Origin: Thamnaconus septentrionalis
Lineage: Eukaryota > Chordata > Actinopteri > Tetraodontiformes > Monacanthidae
DNA: 64,000 bases
Reading direction: 5' to 3'
NCBI GenBank assembly: GCA_009823395.1
Contig: CM020511.1
Coordinates: 8,062,501 to 8,126,500 of the forward strand
The position numbers were made by a program, and so were the translations under genes. The notes below the pieces were generated by a model. That model was not told the DNA's origin and did no database searches. It saw only the letters and a program-made list of their open reading frames with translations. Position 1 is the stretch's first letter. Each line of letters begins with the position of its first letter. Of this stretch, positions 29,769 through 43,400 are shown in pieces.

Positions 29769-32700
29769 TCTCCACATTGGGCTGGACTGGATTCTGACCA
29801 CACAGGAAGGGGAGGCAGAACTTCAAGTTCACTCAAATGTCAACGTTTTGGTTTTGAAGTGACTTTGACCTGAAGCAGCGAAAAAACACGGCACAGAAGA
29901 TTCACTGTCTTCCCCTCCGCAGAAACAAATTCGCGCAGTTTCTCTTATCGCTGTTTTCTTCTTCTTCTTCTTCTTCTTCTTCTTCTTCTTCTTCTTCTTC
30001 TTCTTCTTCTTCTTCTTCTTCTTCTTCTCTTCATCCAACTAGTGAAAACAAACAGCCGTGTTTGTGTAAACTGTGAACCATCTCCCTCATACTTTTTTTT
30101 CGGACGCGCTATCTTATCTCCGGCACTGTTGGCGATAAATGCAGAGTTGCGATGTGTTTGTGTGCATTTTTCAGTGTAACCGCTATCATCTCCAGCCCTG
30201 GAGACGTCCAACCCTCGGTGACCTTCGCATGCCTATTGTCTCACCACTTTTATTTTCTTGACCTTTGTTTTTTTTCCCCTCTGTGGGAACCTGACAAAGG
30301 CTTCGCTCGGCGGGCAGCCTGAGAACCCAGTTTATCCCCGGCGGACTCTGACTAAGCGGAAGAACATGAAAATCATTTTAATCTCTCCGCTCTCGCGCCC
30401 CATTGTTTGTGTCCGCGCTTGTTCCAATTAGACGGCCCTTTGCTCCAGACAGTCCCTATTTGTCTTTTTTCACCAATAATAGTGTGAGTCAGGGACCAAA
30501 AAATGAAGACTATCTAAAAATGTTCTATTTTTAGCCCGGAGTTCACACACTTCCTTATCATCTTAAACCGCCGCCCGTCTTTCTCTCCTCGCCATCCTCC
30601 TCCTCATCAATCACGCCGTCCGCTCTCATCGCAAGGTCACGGCCGCGCGCGCCAACGGTGTCAGTCGGTCCGCCGGGCCTGCCTCGCGTTACAAAACGCC
30701 CTCTCATCTGACTCGACCCCCTGCTATTGCCGGGAAGCTCGCCAAGAATGCCTGGAATGGCCCCAGTGAACGATAAGAAGGAACAAAAAAATTTTTTCCC
30801 GCATCGGAGCAAACGAGGAGCCTGAAAGACAACAGACGACATCGCCGGACAGTGAGAGGGGGATGACGACACGGATGAGACGGGGCTGGGAGGCGGGATG
30901 GGGTCGGAGGTCGAGGGTCGACACTGAGACAACAAACAGGGGTGTCGTCGGCGATCCTCGATGACGAGAATGAGACGGTGACTCGAGGAGCGACTTGACT
31001 TCAGCGGGATTGGTCGATTTGGACTGACCTGGAAGAAGAGAGCAGATAAAGACTGAAGGGCGTAAAGACAAGAAAAAAAAAGTCTGGGTGGGGTTGTGGG
31101 ACAGGAAGAGGGTGCTGATTCCAGGGCTCCTCCGACAACGGAAATTGGATCACTATTAATCAGCCCTGTGATTGATAGCGAGTGGGAAGGAGCAGAGACA
31201 CACGTACACACACACACCTTGGGTTGGATTGTCTCTGTGACTCAGTGACCTGGAGCTTTAGCTGGCGTCTCCCACACAGTGCCATCTGCACCCGGTTGAG
31301 CGGCAAAGTCACAAGGTTGGCAGGCGCTCATCCAGATTAGCCTTTGCACCTCCACCCCCGACGCCTCCGTCTCCGCAGCGGCCTTCTAAATCTGACTTTA
31401 CACATCCTAACACGCCAAGTCTACATCCGCTTCCTCCTCGTTTTGCTTTTTGTTGTGTGTGTGTTTTTTTTTTTTATCTGGCTGCGGGTGCTGATTTTCA
31501 GGGGATAATTGTTTTGAGCTGCCAAGTTGCGCCGGGAGGGATTGGATTACCTACCGCCTGGGCCCCCCCTCCTCCCCCACACACACCCACCCACCACCTT
31601 TCCTTGTTTCCCCGGCATTACGTCAGAATTCAGGCTCCTTCATCTCTGAGTAAGCACATACCTCACGATCACACGGGAGGCCCCGAACGCGCCTGCAGTG
31701 TCAGAGCACAGACGTGGATAACGGCCGAGGCTGTACAGAGAAGAAGGCCGGGAAAGGCAAACCAACTCTTCTGGCATTCTTCTGCTTTTCAATTCTTCTG
31801 CTTTTTGCCTTCTTTTTTTTTTTTTTTTTGAAAGATAAGAGGGGCCGATTGATGACGGCTGAGTTCCTGTTTATGCATGTTTGCGTGTCTACCTGCGCTG
31901 CGTGTTCCTGTCTGGGCTGATCCCGGTCTTTTCTGTGTTCTCGTCGGAAAAAAACGAATAATGAACAACAAAGAAGGAAATGAAACTTTATCCGTACAAA
32001 AGTTCCCCGGGGTGTCTCGTCGTGTAACAGCGATTCATTTTCTGTAATATCACGATCAGAGCGGCGAGGACCTCAGCCAATTACCAGCTAGTTTATGAAA
32101 ATTTCATCCGCCGTTTGTGCTTCTGCCTAATCTTCAAAGTGAAAAAAAAGAAAAGAAAGCATAACAAAGAGCGAGTGCTGCGAGTCGTCTCTTGAAGGAG
32201 ACAAACACTTTTCCAGGTCAGATCAGCACTCGGAAGCTCTGCAAAACACACACACACACACACACACATTCTGCGGCGAGAGGCGACACAGGAGCCTTTT
32301 ATTTTATTTTTTTTTAATGTTGTGGTCGCACTGAAGGAATCGTCGTCCCAATTCGACCCAGTGAATGTGGACAGCTAGCGCCTGTCTGCTGTATGTCGAG
32401 GCCGAAACCTCATGTGATGACTGCGTGCGGTTCCCTTTGCTTTTCCGAAGCCCGTCTGAAAAACAGCTGACACAAGGCAGATAGGTGGGTGTGCGAGCTC
32501 TGAGGCAGCAGGCGGACAAGCAGAGGTAACTCTGTTTTTTTTGGTAACTCCATTAAAAACGAACCCCTGGGAGGTTTGGACGACTGACAGCTGAGGTGGA
32601 GCCCGAGGGCAGCCGAGCAGGAGGGAGACTGTTTTCATGTGTTTACGCGTGTTTTCCTTTTACTACTGGGGATTTATATATATATTTATATATATACTGC

Positions 32701-33340
32701 TGCAGGGGCTGCCTTTCAGTTCCACAGCCAACAGTAATGGGCCCTTCGCTCAGGGGTCCAGGAACGAGGCCTGCAGGCGACCTGTGGAACACCCCTCTTA
32801 CGCCCCCGGAGGGGAGGAAGCGATGTCTCCCCGCCACCATTCATCTCCAATGTGCCAAATCAGTGGAAGGCAGGAAACTCCAGACAGTATCCCTGACACT
32901 AATATGGAAAAAAGCCTGTTTGGAGCCAATATAAGGGCAAATATTATTCTTCCTGAGCGTAACCACGGCAAGCACCTCTGACCTGGCAGTGCAAAGTGCT
33001 CGAAAACAAAAAGCCCAAAGAGGTTTTTTTTGTTGTTTTTTTTTCGGGGGGTGGCTTTTTTTTTTTTGCTCCATCAAAGGGGAGCAGCATAAAATAAACA
33101 CAGCACATCAGATTACCACGCTGAGCACGCCGGCCGCCGAGTCCATGCTCTATGGGAGTTAAGTGTGGGGTCCACTCAGTCAACACCATGACGCAAAATG
33201 GAACAAGCCTCTGACAGAAGGCCCAGACTGATGGAATAAGGCCCCTACCCGCAGGCCCCCTGGCATGGGAGTCAACGTATGCAGCAAGAAGGAGGAGAAG
33301 GAAGGAAGGAAGCAGGGCCACAGAAGGGAAGAACGTATGT
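28690..33340. other. Gene-poor intergenic DNA with simple repeats
   Basis: No supported exon. Visible repeats are GT at 28975-29012, AG at 29717-29764 and CTT at 29958-30027; the last gives artefactual poly-Lys/Arg frames. The part 29370-29470 is unique-looking and could be a regulatory element, but this is a guess. Several T or A runs lie near 31463 and 31810. Confidence 0.5.
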
Positions 33341-33354
33341 ATAGAAGCAGATAT

Positions 33355-33830
33355 GTCCCAAATTGCCTCTACTGTAACTATACAGTCACTACATAGGGCC
33401 CTACGACATGTTGTCCAAATCCTGAGTGAACATCAATATTCACTGGAGAGTTCACTCAATGTATCCCACAATGCATTGCTAACAGTAGTGTACAACCAAT
33501 AAGGTCACAAACGCGGCATTATATCCCATCATGCATTGCGCTCACGCTGACCCATAGGTAGGAAAGGTGAGCATTATTTTTTTTTAATGTGAGGGAAGTC
33601 GCTTATTATAATATGTACGGAAAATATATAAGTGAGCATATATATTTGCTTATAAAGATATTTATTACCACCTGCTGATGGGACCTTTTAATAATGCGAC
33701 CATGATGACGTCGTTAACATTTCCAAGACAGTCCGAAAGTTTTTTATAATTTGGCTAATGAGTCACTATATAGTTAGCGACAGTTAAATTTCCTATGTAG
33801 GGAGGAGGGAACGAGTGGGTGATTTGGGAC
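33355..33830. mobile_element. Short inverted-repeat element (MITE-like)
   Basis: The left end GTCCCAAATTGCC pairs with GGTGATTTGGGAC on the right with two mismatches. Further in, CTACATAGGG on the left and CCTATGTAGG on the right are also inverted. The interior of about 450 bp is A/T-rich and codes for nothing recognisable. Family unknown. Confidence 0.5.
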
Positions 33831-33867
33831 ACAGCTTGAGACACAAGTGAAGTCTGCAGCAGTAGTA

Positions 33868-34195
33868 GTAGTAGGCCAAACTAGGCCAGACCAGGCCAGT
33901 CCAGACCAGGTCAGGCCAGATCAGACCAGGCCAGATCAGATCAGAACAGGCCAGAATAGGCCATGGCAGGCCAGATCAGACCTGGACAGACCAAAGCAGA
34001 CCAGACCAGACCAAACCAGACCAAACCTAACCAGACCAGGCCAGGCCAGATCAGATCAGATCAGGCCAGACCAAACCAGGCCAGGCCAGGCCAGACCAGA
34101 CCAGACCAGGTCTGGCCAGATCAGACCAGGCCAGATCAGATCAGACCAGACCAGGCCAGGACAGACCAGGTCAGGGCAGGTCAGGGCAGGGTAAC
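33868..34195 (+). repeat. Minisatellite with 5-bp units (CCAGA/CCAGG)
   Basis: About 325 bases are built from CCAGA, CCAGG and TCAGA units. Lacking stop codons in several frames, it gives open frames of 99-115 residues rich in RPDQ that are not genes. Confidence 0.9.
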
Positions 34196-34199
34196 ACAG

Positions 34200-37024
34200 G
34201 GCAGGCGGTCAGCGGCAGTCGGCGGTGGCGGTGGCTGCTTTATGCTGCCAGCGAGGCTGTGAAGGCTGTGTGCTGGTGGCGAGAGCTCACGAACAGTGGA
34301 CAGCCTCAGCGCTGGGGCGTCTGACATCACAGGGCTTCTTTTATATCGCCCTCCCACCCCGCCAGCCCGCCACCCCAACCCCACCCCCAGCCCACTCCGC
34401 CGTACGCCTGCGTGAACTCGCGTGAAAGGGCCGGCAATGTGCGAAGACGAAGCAGTTGGGAGAAAAGTTTGCTTGTCGGGCGTCGCGGCACTCAGGTGAC
34501 GCAACTGGAGGTGGAGGTGGGGTGGGGGGAGGGGTGGGGGTGGTAGGTGTGGAGAGAAACAGATCCGTCCCTCGAGGAAGACCGAGGCATTTCCCGTGGC
34601 CTTTTTAGTCGCTTCACTGAGGCCCCCGCTGTTCGTTCCGTCCACAGCCGCCGCCTTTCATCTGCCTCCGTCCCGACTAACCCCTCCAACCCCCCCACAA
34701 ACACACGCAAACACGCACACACACACTGGTTCTGACCCTCCTTGGACTGCTGGTCTCAAAATCCCTCGCTAATGGGTCCACGCCGAGTCCGTCTCTGACC
34801 TCGCAGACATCCCCCAACCCTCTAGTGTCCCATCTGGCATCACCTGGCACAAATAGCAGCCGACCTTTTCCTTCCCTTATTTTGTCTGTATTTTCATTCT
34901 CTGACCCCCAATTTGAGGAGGAAAAAAAACATTGTTTTAACCCAGAGGTTTTGAAACACTTTGCGCCGATGACGAGGCCGGGGTGAAACCCTCACACTTT
35001 CCCCTGCAGTTTCTTGATAAAAGCGTGTCTCACAGGCTCCGCTGTGATCATATTCTGCCCTTTTCCCCCCTTGACGTCGGACCTGAAAACCCTCCTTATG
35101 CCGAGGGCTTTGGGATGACGCAGGGCTCGTGTAAAAGTGCTACCAGATCGCAAATAGACAGCGAGGCCTTTGCCAGGCCAGGCCGCGGCTGTTAGCGCTA
35201 AGTGTGAGAGCCGTGGGCCCTCGCCAGTTCCTGAAAGTGACTCCTGTGTGTGTGTGCGTGTGTGCGTGCGTGCGTGTGTGCGTGTAACAACAATGAACAC
35301 AATCACTGTGGTCCACTTGGGCCTCACACCAGCAGTATTGCATTACCACACTTGCCTCCCTACCGCTCCCCGTCTCTTTTCATCCCTCGCTCTTTTCTCC
35401 TCTGACTCAGCTGTTTTGTAGGAAAATCCGTCGCTTTGAAGAAGGGAAGAATCTTTCATTACTCGACAGCGGGGAGAGCGGAGGAATGATAGGGAGAGAA
35501 TAACCGGCCCATTGTCTGCGCGCGCTCAACACACACGCACAAACACGCACAAACACACACACACACACACAAACACGCACACACACCTCCCTCCATCCAC
35601 CAATGATAATTGTGCGGAGCTAATTACAGAGAGCTGCTACAACAGGTGTGGGACTCTGCACCTGGGAAGCAAAGTCTCCCTAATGTGTGCGTGTCGTCTC
35701 TGCGTGAGTGTGTGAGGCTGGGAGATGAAAACAGAGGATTGTGTGTGAGTGTTTTGTGTGTATGTGTGTGTTTGCGTGTGTTTAAACTGCGGGTGAAAGT
35801 GTGTATGGCTTTATTCCTCACGGTGCCCGCGATGATGGAGGTGGTCAGACGCCGTGCGGTGTGTCACACGCTTACTAAGCCTTACATGTTACTTCACAAC
35901 AGCCAGTCACCGAGTTACAGCGTCGCCGACTACTGTAACTACAGTGAACCTATATGCCAGTCTGACCGGCATCTGTGTTGGGTTACGGAGCTGCAGACGA
36001 CATCTGTTTGACATTAGTGGAAAGCCGAAATTAGCGCACAAACACGGTCTCACTCTCACTCACGCACCGCAGCGAATTTGAAATGAGATCCATTACAATC
36101 ACTAAATTGATCATTTGCGACCACAAGGGAGCCCCTGCCCCCCCGGCTGTGATTCATAATTTATAAGCGGTCCCCTTCAATGGCGTGTTTCTGTTTTGAG
36201 ACGGGGGACAGAAGCCGAGGAAAACAGCGATGAAGCAAGCGGGGATCTCTCCCGGGACGGCTTCTCTTTCTTTCCTTTTTTCCGAAGCTCCGTGCTTACG
36301 GTAAAGGAGTCCATCTGAAAAGCTGACCGGAAGAAAGAGAGCTGTGTTGGTGGGCTGCCAAAGGAGTAGCGTGATAACTTGTGTTTGCGGAGACGTCATG
36401 GAGCTTCAGACTCCAAACACAGACGAGTGGTTTTCTGAAGAAGTCTGGTTGGCGAGACGACCAAATTGACTGGATATTACAAATTTATGATAGCCAACCC
36501 AACCGCTGGCAAAGTTCTTAGTCACCCCTGATGATATCACCTGTCTGCCGTCTGCTCACGACAGCCACTTGCTTATTTACCCTTAATGAGCTGGCCCCCA
36601 TCTGTGTATTTCCTATCGGCCGAGGGGAAGTCAACCACATTAATGAAAAGGAAACCACTCCAATCTGACCACTCCAGTGTCACCTTAACCTCATGGAAAT
36701 GAAAATCTCCCTCGGCGCACGAGTCACCCGCTCTAACCTTTACGGTAGCCCTGGCTAAAGGTTAGCTGGGTTTGCTGTCTCCGTCTTGAGTCACGACCCA
36801 CATGTGTTGTCACATGCCGCCGTGATTACAGGAAATGAGAGTGAGCCTTTGAAGCTGACGGAAACGTCCGCGTGTGCGATCGCCTGCTTCGGTCAAAGCA
36901 AACTCCACCTGCAGACTTGTCACGTCAGAGAGGAATGAGTCCTGCATTGCCACCTGGTGGAATAATCATTTGTTGGCCAGAGTCGAGGGAGTTGTCATGG
37001 CTGAGGGGAAGTTTGCTGGAGGTG

Positions 37025-37069
<45 letters not shown>

Positions 37070-37380
37070 TGTGTGTGTGGCGTTGGGGGGGTGCAAAGTG
37101 TCATCATGCCACAACTGTAGATCCTTTAAACAGGGATTTTTACTTCAGTTAATTATAAAAGTAGTTCAAGAAACATGAATGTGAGCCATGGAAGGCACAA
37201 CACTGCAACAGACACGTCGTTTCACTAAATAGTATAAAAGCCATAGCAGAGCCAATACATTTCTCTTATTTCAATGTATCTATATAGAGATATCAGTAAC
37301 ACAACAACAGGACAAAGGAATGAGTTTTTCTCTTCTTTTTTTTTACATGGCCTAAATCTTTTTTTTCCCTGCTGTTTACG
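34200..37380. other. Intergenic DNA between the minisatellite and rasip1
   Basis: No supported exon. GT/CA runs lie at 34710-34727, 35247-35285, 35525-35586 and 37028-37078. The part 36490-36860 is unique-looking and free of simple repeats, with TTAATGAG and ATTAATGAAAAGG cores; it may be regulatory, but that cannot be tested here. The part next to 37436 should be rasip1 3' UTR. Confidence 0.5.
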
Positions 37381-37435
37381 ATGATAAGCTTTCAATTTCC
37401 CAGAAACATTCCAAGAGGGACAAATATGGGCTTCC

Positions 37436-40400
37436 TCAGAGCCGAGTCCTCTGGTTCGCAGGGAGCTCGTCCTGGTCCAGTCCCCATAAGAAGGTTCGGA
37501 GTCGAGTCACTTCCTTCTGCAGCTCGGGGCTGGGGATTGGCTGGGAGAGGTCCAGGCGAGGGGTCTCGTTGGGGAGGATGAGCGGAGGGTGGTCCAGGAA
37601 GCTCTCGAAGATGTCTGAAGGACAAGGAGCAACATCTTTGACATTCCTCTCACTCTTTCCACAGCATAATTGAACCCATTATTTTTTAACAAAAGTACGT
37701 CGCACCTCCGGTCAGCTCCGTGCCTGGGGGAGGGGCCCAGGATGCTGGTGGGGCTCTGGTGGGACCCAGTTTGTAATGAGTGAGCAAGTGGTGCAGCTGG
37801 GATGGGCTTAACAAAACGTGGTCCTCCAGGAGATTATTCCAGGATGACTAGAAGATTCAAGGTTAATAGATTAAAGAAAAGAAAGAGGAGGAAGAAGATG
37901 ACTGAAGAGAAGACAAAACAAATCTCTGTTACCTGGATCAGTCTAGTCTTGGGAACACACAGGAAGTTGACCACGACCGACAGTTTCTTCATAAACTCAG
38001 AGGCGATGTCGCCCAGTCCCGCCCCCTGGAGCCAGTCCAGAACCAGGTCCAGGTTGGTTCGGATTTGGACCGCTCGAGACCACGAGAACAAACCATCTGA
38101 CGTGGGTAGAAATGATCAGAGAGATGTGTACATTCCTGATAGGCAGGCAAATACGCTAGCTAAGTAATAACAATACAGGTTTCTTAGTAACATAAGCGGG
38201 GGATTAACACTGTGGTGTAGTGAACGGCAATTATATGGTGACTAATTCTGTTTTATTCCCTCCACACCGCCAGCTTAAAAGTCCCACGTTCCCACTGTAA
38301 GTCGAGAGGCAATTCAACCGTCTTTGTGTTAACTTCAAAAACCTGACTGAGTTTCTGAGTCTGTGACCTCCCAAAGAAGCCAGGTAAAGCTTAAATATTA
38401 GCATTTTGTAGGTTCGTCTTGTACTTTATATATAATGTTTCCTAGCAATAAAATCAGTATTTTTTAAAGAGTTTTTTTTTTTTTGCCGTATTAGTAGTAA
38501 TAGCAGCAGTATTAGGAGCTCCAGTATTATATCTCCAATATCCCATTTGTTGTAATTAACAAGGAAAGTAAAAAAAAAGAAAAACCTAATCAAAAATCTT
38601 ATATTCTCCAGCTGCAAGAAGCTAAACATGGTCATGATTTTTTTGCGACACACGCTTGCCTCAACCTCTCACCTCTCTCCAGCAGGGTGTTGAGCAGGGA
38701 GGTGTTGGTGAAGAAGAAGAGGTAGCCGAAGGTCTGGGAGGTGAGCGGTGGGGACAGACAGGCCTCCCGCGACAGCACCAGGGAGCAGCGGTAGACTTCC
38801 ACCAGCCGAGCCACTTTGGCCGGCAAGGTGGACACGTCGTCCTCTTCCCCCTCCCCTCCCTGCTTCTCCCCGCCCTCTGCACCCTGACCTGCGGCCCTCT
38901 CCTTGTCCTTGTCCACATTGGAGAAGGGGTTGGTGTCCAGGAGGGCTGGCAGCAGCGAGTACAGGGTCTGTGGAGTGCGCAGAGGAATAGAAATCAAGAT
39001 CATTTGGTAAAATCCAATGGAAGAACAACAAGTAAAGTAAATACCAGCTTGTAAACGTTATTTTTTCTTTGGCCTGGATGTGAATTGTCCAGCAGCTGAG
39101 CTTTTTACAGATGACGTGTGTTTATAATCCCTATTTCACACTTCAAAGCAACAAATTTTTATTTTTAGCACATGTTTGACTAGCGAAGAGTCAAAAGGCG
39201 GAGTATGACACTTATCAACGGAATGTATTACAGACACATGCAACCTCCAAATGTGCTTGGGATGCGCATTTTGTCCTCCAAAAAGGAAGCGCCAACAAAA
39301 ATAGAGAAGCTGTTGACAGCTGGTTTGAATTTGAAGTGGTGGTAAGACAACTGGAGTTGGATCTTGTGTTCAAAAAGGGATTCTGTCTTGCTGTTATGTA
39401 TTTACTGTGGGGATTTGGGAAGTTGATCTCGTCGTCGTTTGTTGCTCTACCTTAGTCAGGTGATACACACACTGCTGAAAGGTGTGCATTATGACATCAT
39501 CCAGCTGTGCCAGTGCCTCTGAGCAGGTGTCCATGTCAGCTGTGAGAATCGGGTCCCCGGGGGCTTGAAAAGGCAATCATTACGAGAGATGAAACACTTT
39601 CGCCCATCGCCTCTGAAGTGCTCTTTAATTTTGTCAAACCGTCTCGTGTGGGCGGGACCCTTTTCAAACGTGCTGTCTCAAAATCACCTTCAAACTCCCA
39701 CTCTTTCTCCATGGTTTCCACTTTGACTTGGAAGAAGTTGAGCAGCTCGGTGGCGTTTGACATCCAGAACATCAGGGGTCGAAGGTCGGATGAGAGCTTG
39801 AGGACATTCGGTGTGCTGATCTCGCCCGCTTCTTCTGAGGGACTGGACATATTTGTGAGAAGTCAAAATGAGCAATTCAAATTGTATCCGCCAAATACAG
39901 GATGACATTAAACAATATGAGCCAGCCAACACGTTAGAGAAAAACGTGCAATACAGACGTGTTGTTATTGCTGAGCTATTTTCCAGCATCACTACGTTGC
40001 GATGCTTTTATCACACTGCAAAAATGTACCCAAGACATAACAGCAGAAGGCACAAATGTATCATGAATCACTTAGCCTGGAAATCTCCAAACAGAGGAAA
40101 CATGACGTCGAACAAAAAATGTTCTTACTTTTGCGTGGGATGCTTATCCCCAAATTCCTTAATGTTATCCTGTGAAGAGAGTCGCAGACAGGAGGGAGGG
40201 GAGACGCTTGGGTTAGAATGTGTGTGTGTGTGTGTGGAGGAGAGCAGAGACTCGCTTCGAGGCCAGGACAATTACAGCACATTTTCCAGCAGAAGAGCGG
40301 TGACATTAGCTCATCCTCGCTCCTGTTTGCAGCGTAACAGGCCACAACAAGAGGCCTGCTGGTTTTTACGTCTGACTGCATGTGGCAGCTTCAGACGGAC

Positions 40401-43400
40401 TGATTTATTCATGTTGACTAACAGAAAACCACGTCGAGTCTAAACTGTGAAATCCTCATAGCAACACGCTGAGTCTTCTATGGTCTTACAACTTCTTTTT
40501 TTTTGGGAAAAAAAGAAGAAGAAGAAAAAACAGAAACCTCAGTCATATAACCATCATGTGCTAATAGGCAGACGGGCCTGATGATGAATGGTGTGGTAAA
40601 CCATAACCTCTAAAAACTTTCCCCACATTATAAATGCTGCTTTTGAATCTGCCCACCTGATGTGTTTGACTTTGCCCCGTAATGTATTAAAATGCCATGA
40701 GTAAGGAGGCAAAGCTGTGAATGTAAATGCTTAATCTCTTGAAACACATACACACATACAGTATATACACATACATATACGTATATATACATATATACAT
40801 ACAGTATGTAGTATTTTATTGGTGTTATTTTCCTATACACATTGGACCTTACCATGTTGGGCATTTAAGTCTGTCAACTAATTCTGACTTTCAACACCGT
40901 AATTTTGGGCATTACTGTTCTAAATCACCAGACAGATTTTACACAACATTTTTCCTTTAGAGCAATAATGTCTCTCTGGTTTCGGCGTAGAGCTTTGACT
41001 TGTTCACAGTGCATGAGCTGCACACTATGGCGTGGATCGAGGCCGCTGTGCAAAATGATTGAAGTTAATTAAGTGGAGCAACACCAGCGAGCAAGAACAA
41101 CATGTCATCAGCGTAGTTAAGCTGTCACCCCAAATTTCTGTCAGAATTTTGCTGCGGGACTGCGGTGACAACCGCCCTGGGACCAGCCTGACGGTGTGAT
41201 GTAGAGTCGTTATTTTCGAGCCAAGACCAAAGATGTTTCCAAGGTGGATGTCTTTGTCTTGGAAACTGTGCAGTATGTAGCCAGCATTAACCCATAATGC
41301 CATAGACCGTAGATGACCAAGAAACTGTTTTTTTTTTTTTTTTCAAATTCTTTCCACGTTTACTCACCCAGACGATTTCTTTGATTAGATTGGCTGACTT
41401 CAGCAATATCTGTGGTGTTAGAGCAGGGTCCAGGTGTTTGGAGGCGTAGTCGATCATAATAGACAGGAGATATGCAGGAGCTAAAGACCCACCGCCGGAG
41501 TCCGGAGAGGAGTTTTTGGAGATTATCTCCTAAAAAAAATAAATAGTAAAAAAAATCATGGGATAAAATTAAAATGTTTGCATGTAGATTACTTTTACTC
41601 AACAGCAGAAGGACAGCAGCCTCACCTGCAACAGAGAGTCTGCGTGACAGGGGTTGAACTTGAGGAGGGCCTCAGTGGAGCCCAGGTACTGTCTCAGCGC
41701 TTCCTGTCTGTCCACCAGCCCAGAGGAGCAGCAGCTGGCGGACAAGTCCTGCTGCCACGGCAGGGTCAGCGCCAGCGGCGGCGCTGGGGTCACCCGGGGG
41801 TCACGGTACAGGAAGAGGAAGTGGCTGCCCAGGCCAATCACATCTCCGGGCTTCAGGACCGTCTCTCTGTAAACCACCACCCCGTTGTGTGTGACGGCGC
41901 CTCCTCTGAAGGGCCGCATCAGAGCTGCCGTGTAACAGAATGAGATTTGGGAAGACTTTTTTATTAGACCCGCTGGCCGGCGTGACGGGGGCAGGGTCGG
42001 AAATCAGAGACCGTTTGTTTACCTTGTCCGGCGGGTGTCTCGGGAACAGCCGAGTCTCTCCTGACCAACAAGTGTCTGGCCAGGAGGTCGGGAGCCGAGA
42101 GGAACGTCTCCACCTTCAGGGGCCTCTTTCCTTTCCTCTCCCGCTCCCTGTCCTTCTCCCGCTCCCTCATCGTGGGCTTCCGTCCAAACACGTGCGTATG
42201 GCCCACCATGATGTACAAAACAAAATCCTAAACAAAACACACAGTGAGGAGCAGAGGGGGGGAGGAAGTGGGAGCGGGGAGTCAGGGAGGTCTGTTATCT
42301 TCCCCCCGGAGCGAGCGCTAACGCTCACATCTGTTTCTTCATGACCACCAGCGGCCGATAAGCCATGAAGTGTGTCACAGTTTGCGACAATGCCGACCTG
42401 AGTGAGGTCATTGTGTCGCAAGTGATGCGCACAGAGGGGCTTTTTTGTCGAGCTGTTGAGGCATTGTGCCGCTTTTTCGAGGCTGAGGGTTTTATTTGTG
42501 TGTGTGCAGGATGCTGAATGGGAGAGGCGCGATGGAAAACCCTGATGGTATGCGACGATTACCAACATGCAGGTATGATGTCATTGCGTTGGGCGTGGGT
42601 ACATGTGCGCGCGTCGCCGCAAAAGTCCTCCCCGACGGCCCTGCCAGTTTGCACATCCAAACTCCGGGGCCGTGTTTACGCAACATAGCATTTAAAAAAA
42701 AAAAGAAGATGAAGAAGGAAAAAAAAACACAAGGCTTGTGTAGCGCTGTGTATTGCGTTGTTTACACAGTGCGAGTGATGCCCGCTGAGATGAGGACGGC
42801 GACTCGATATCATCTATCAACGTGTCTTGCCTTGCTCTGGTCGTAACCCTGCAGCAACAGAAAGTAGGGCCGGTCCGTGGGCGGAAGGATCAGACTCTGT
42901 GACATCACTTCCAGGTCGCAGGTGGAGTAATCCTTCTCATCCTCTGCCGGCTGGTTCGTCCAGCCGACCTTTGCCTCGGCCTTTGAGGCTCTAATCTGAA
43001 AAACACACGGGACGGATTTAGACGTCTGGTTATGACGCGAGGCATTGGAGGCATTCGATTTTTCCAATTATTATTATTGTGGCCACTCTGTGTCCTCTAC
43101 CTCTCCTGGCTGAGAGTTGATCATGCTTACGATATTCTTCCTCCCCTGCGCCCCTCCATTGTCGGGCCGGCTGCCGGGGGCCTGGGGCTCTTTGCTGACG
43201 TGGTTGCCGTGGCGACGGCGTAGGCTGAGGTTCATGTCGCTGATGCTCCTCCTCAGCTCCGTGTTGCGAGCGCGGTGGCCCCGCTCACTTTCCTCCGGCC
43301 CGCCCCCTGACGACATTCTGCTCCGCCGCCAGCGGACACCTGTTGCCCAGACATGCAGAGGTCTGGTTAGTGTGACCCTGTGTTGGGAATTAAAGGTCCT

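Noticed and set aside
29829..30211. Poly-Lys and poly-Arg proteins
   Set aside because: Translation of the CTT repeat at 29958-30027.
30558..31217. 219-residue minus-strand open frame
   Set aside because: Ser/Pro-rich composition, no domain, no splice partners, and it starts within a CA repeat.
33847..34262. RPDQ-rich open frames of 99-115 residues
   Set aside because: Translation of a 5-bp minisatellite.
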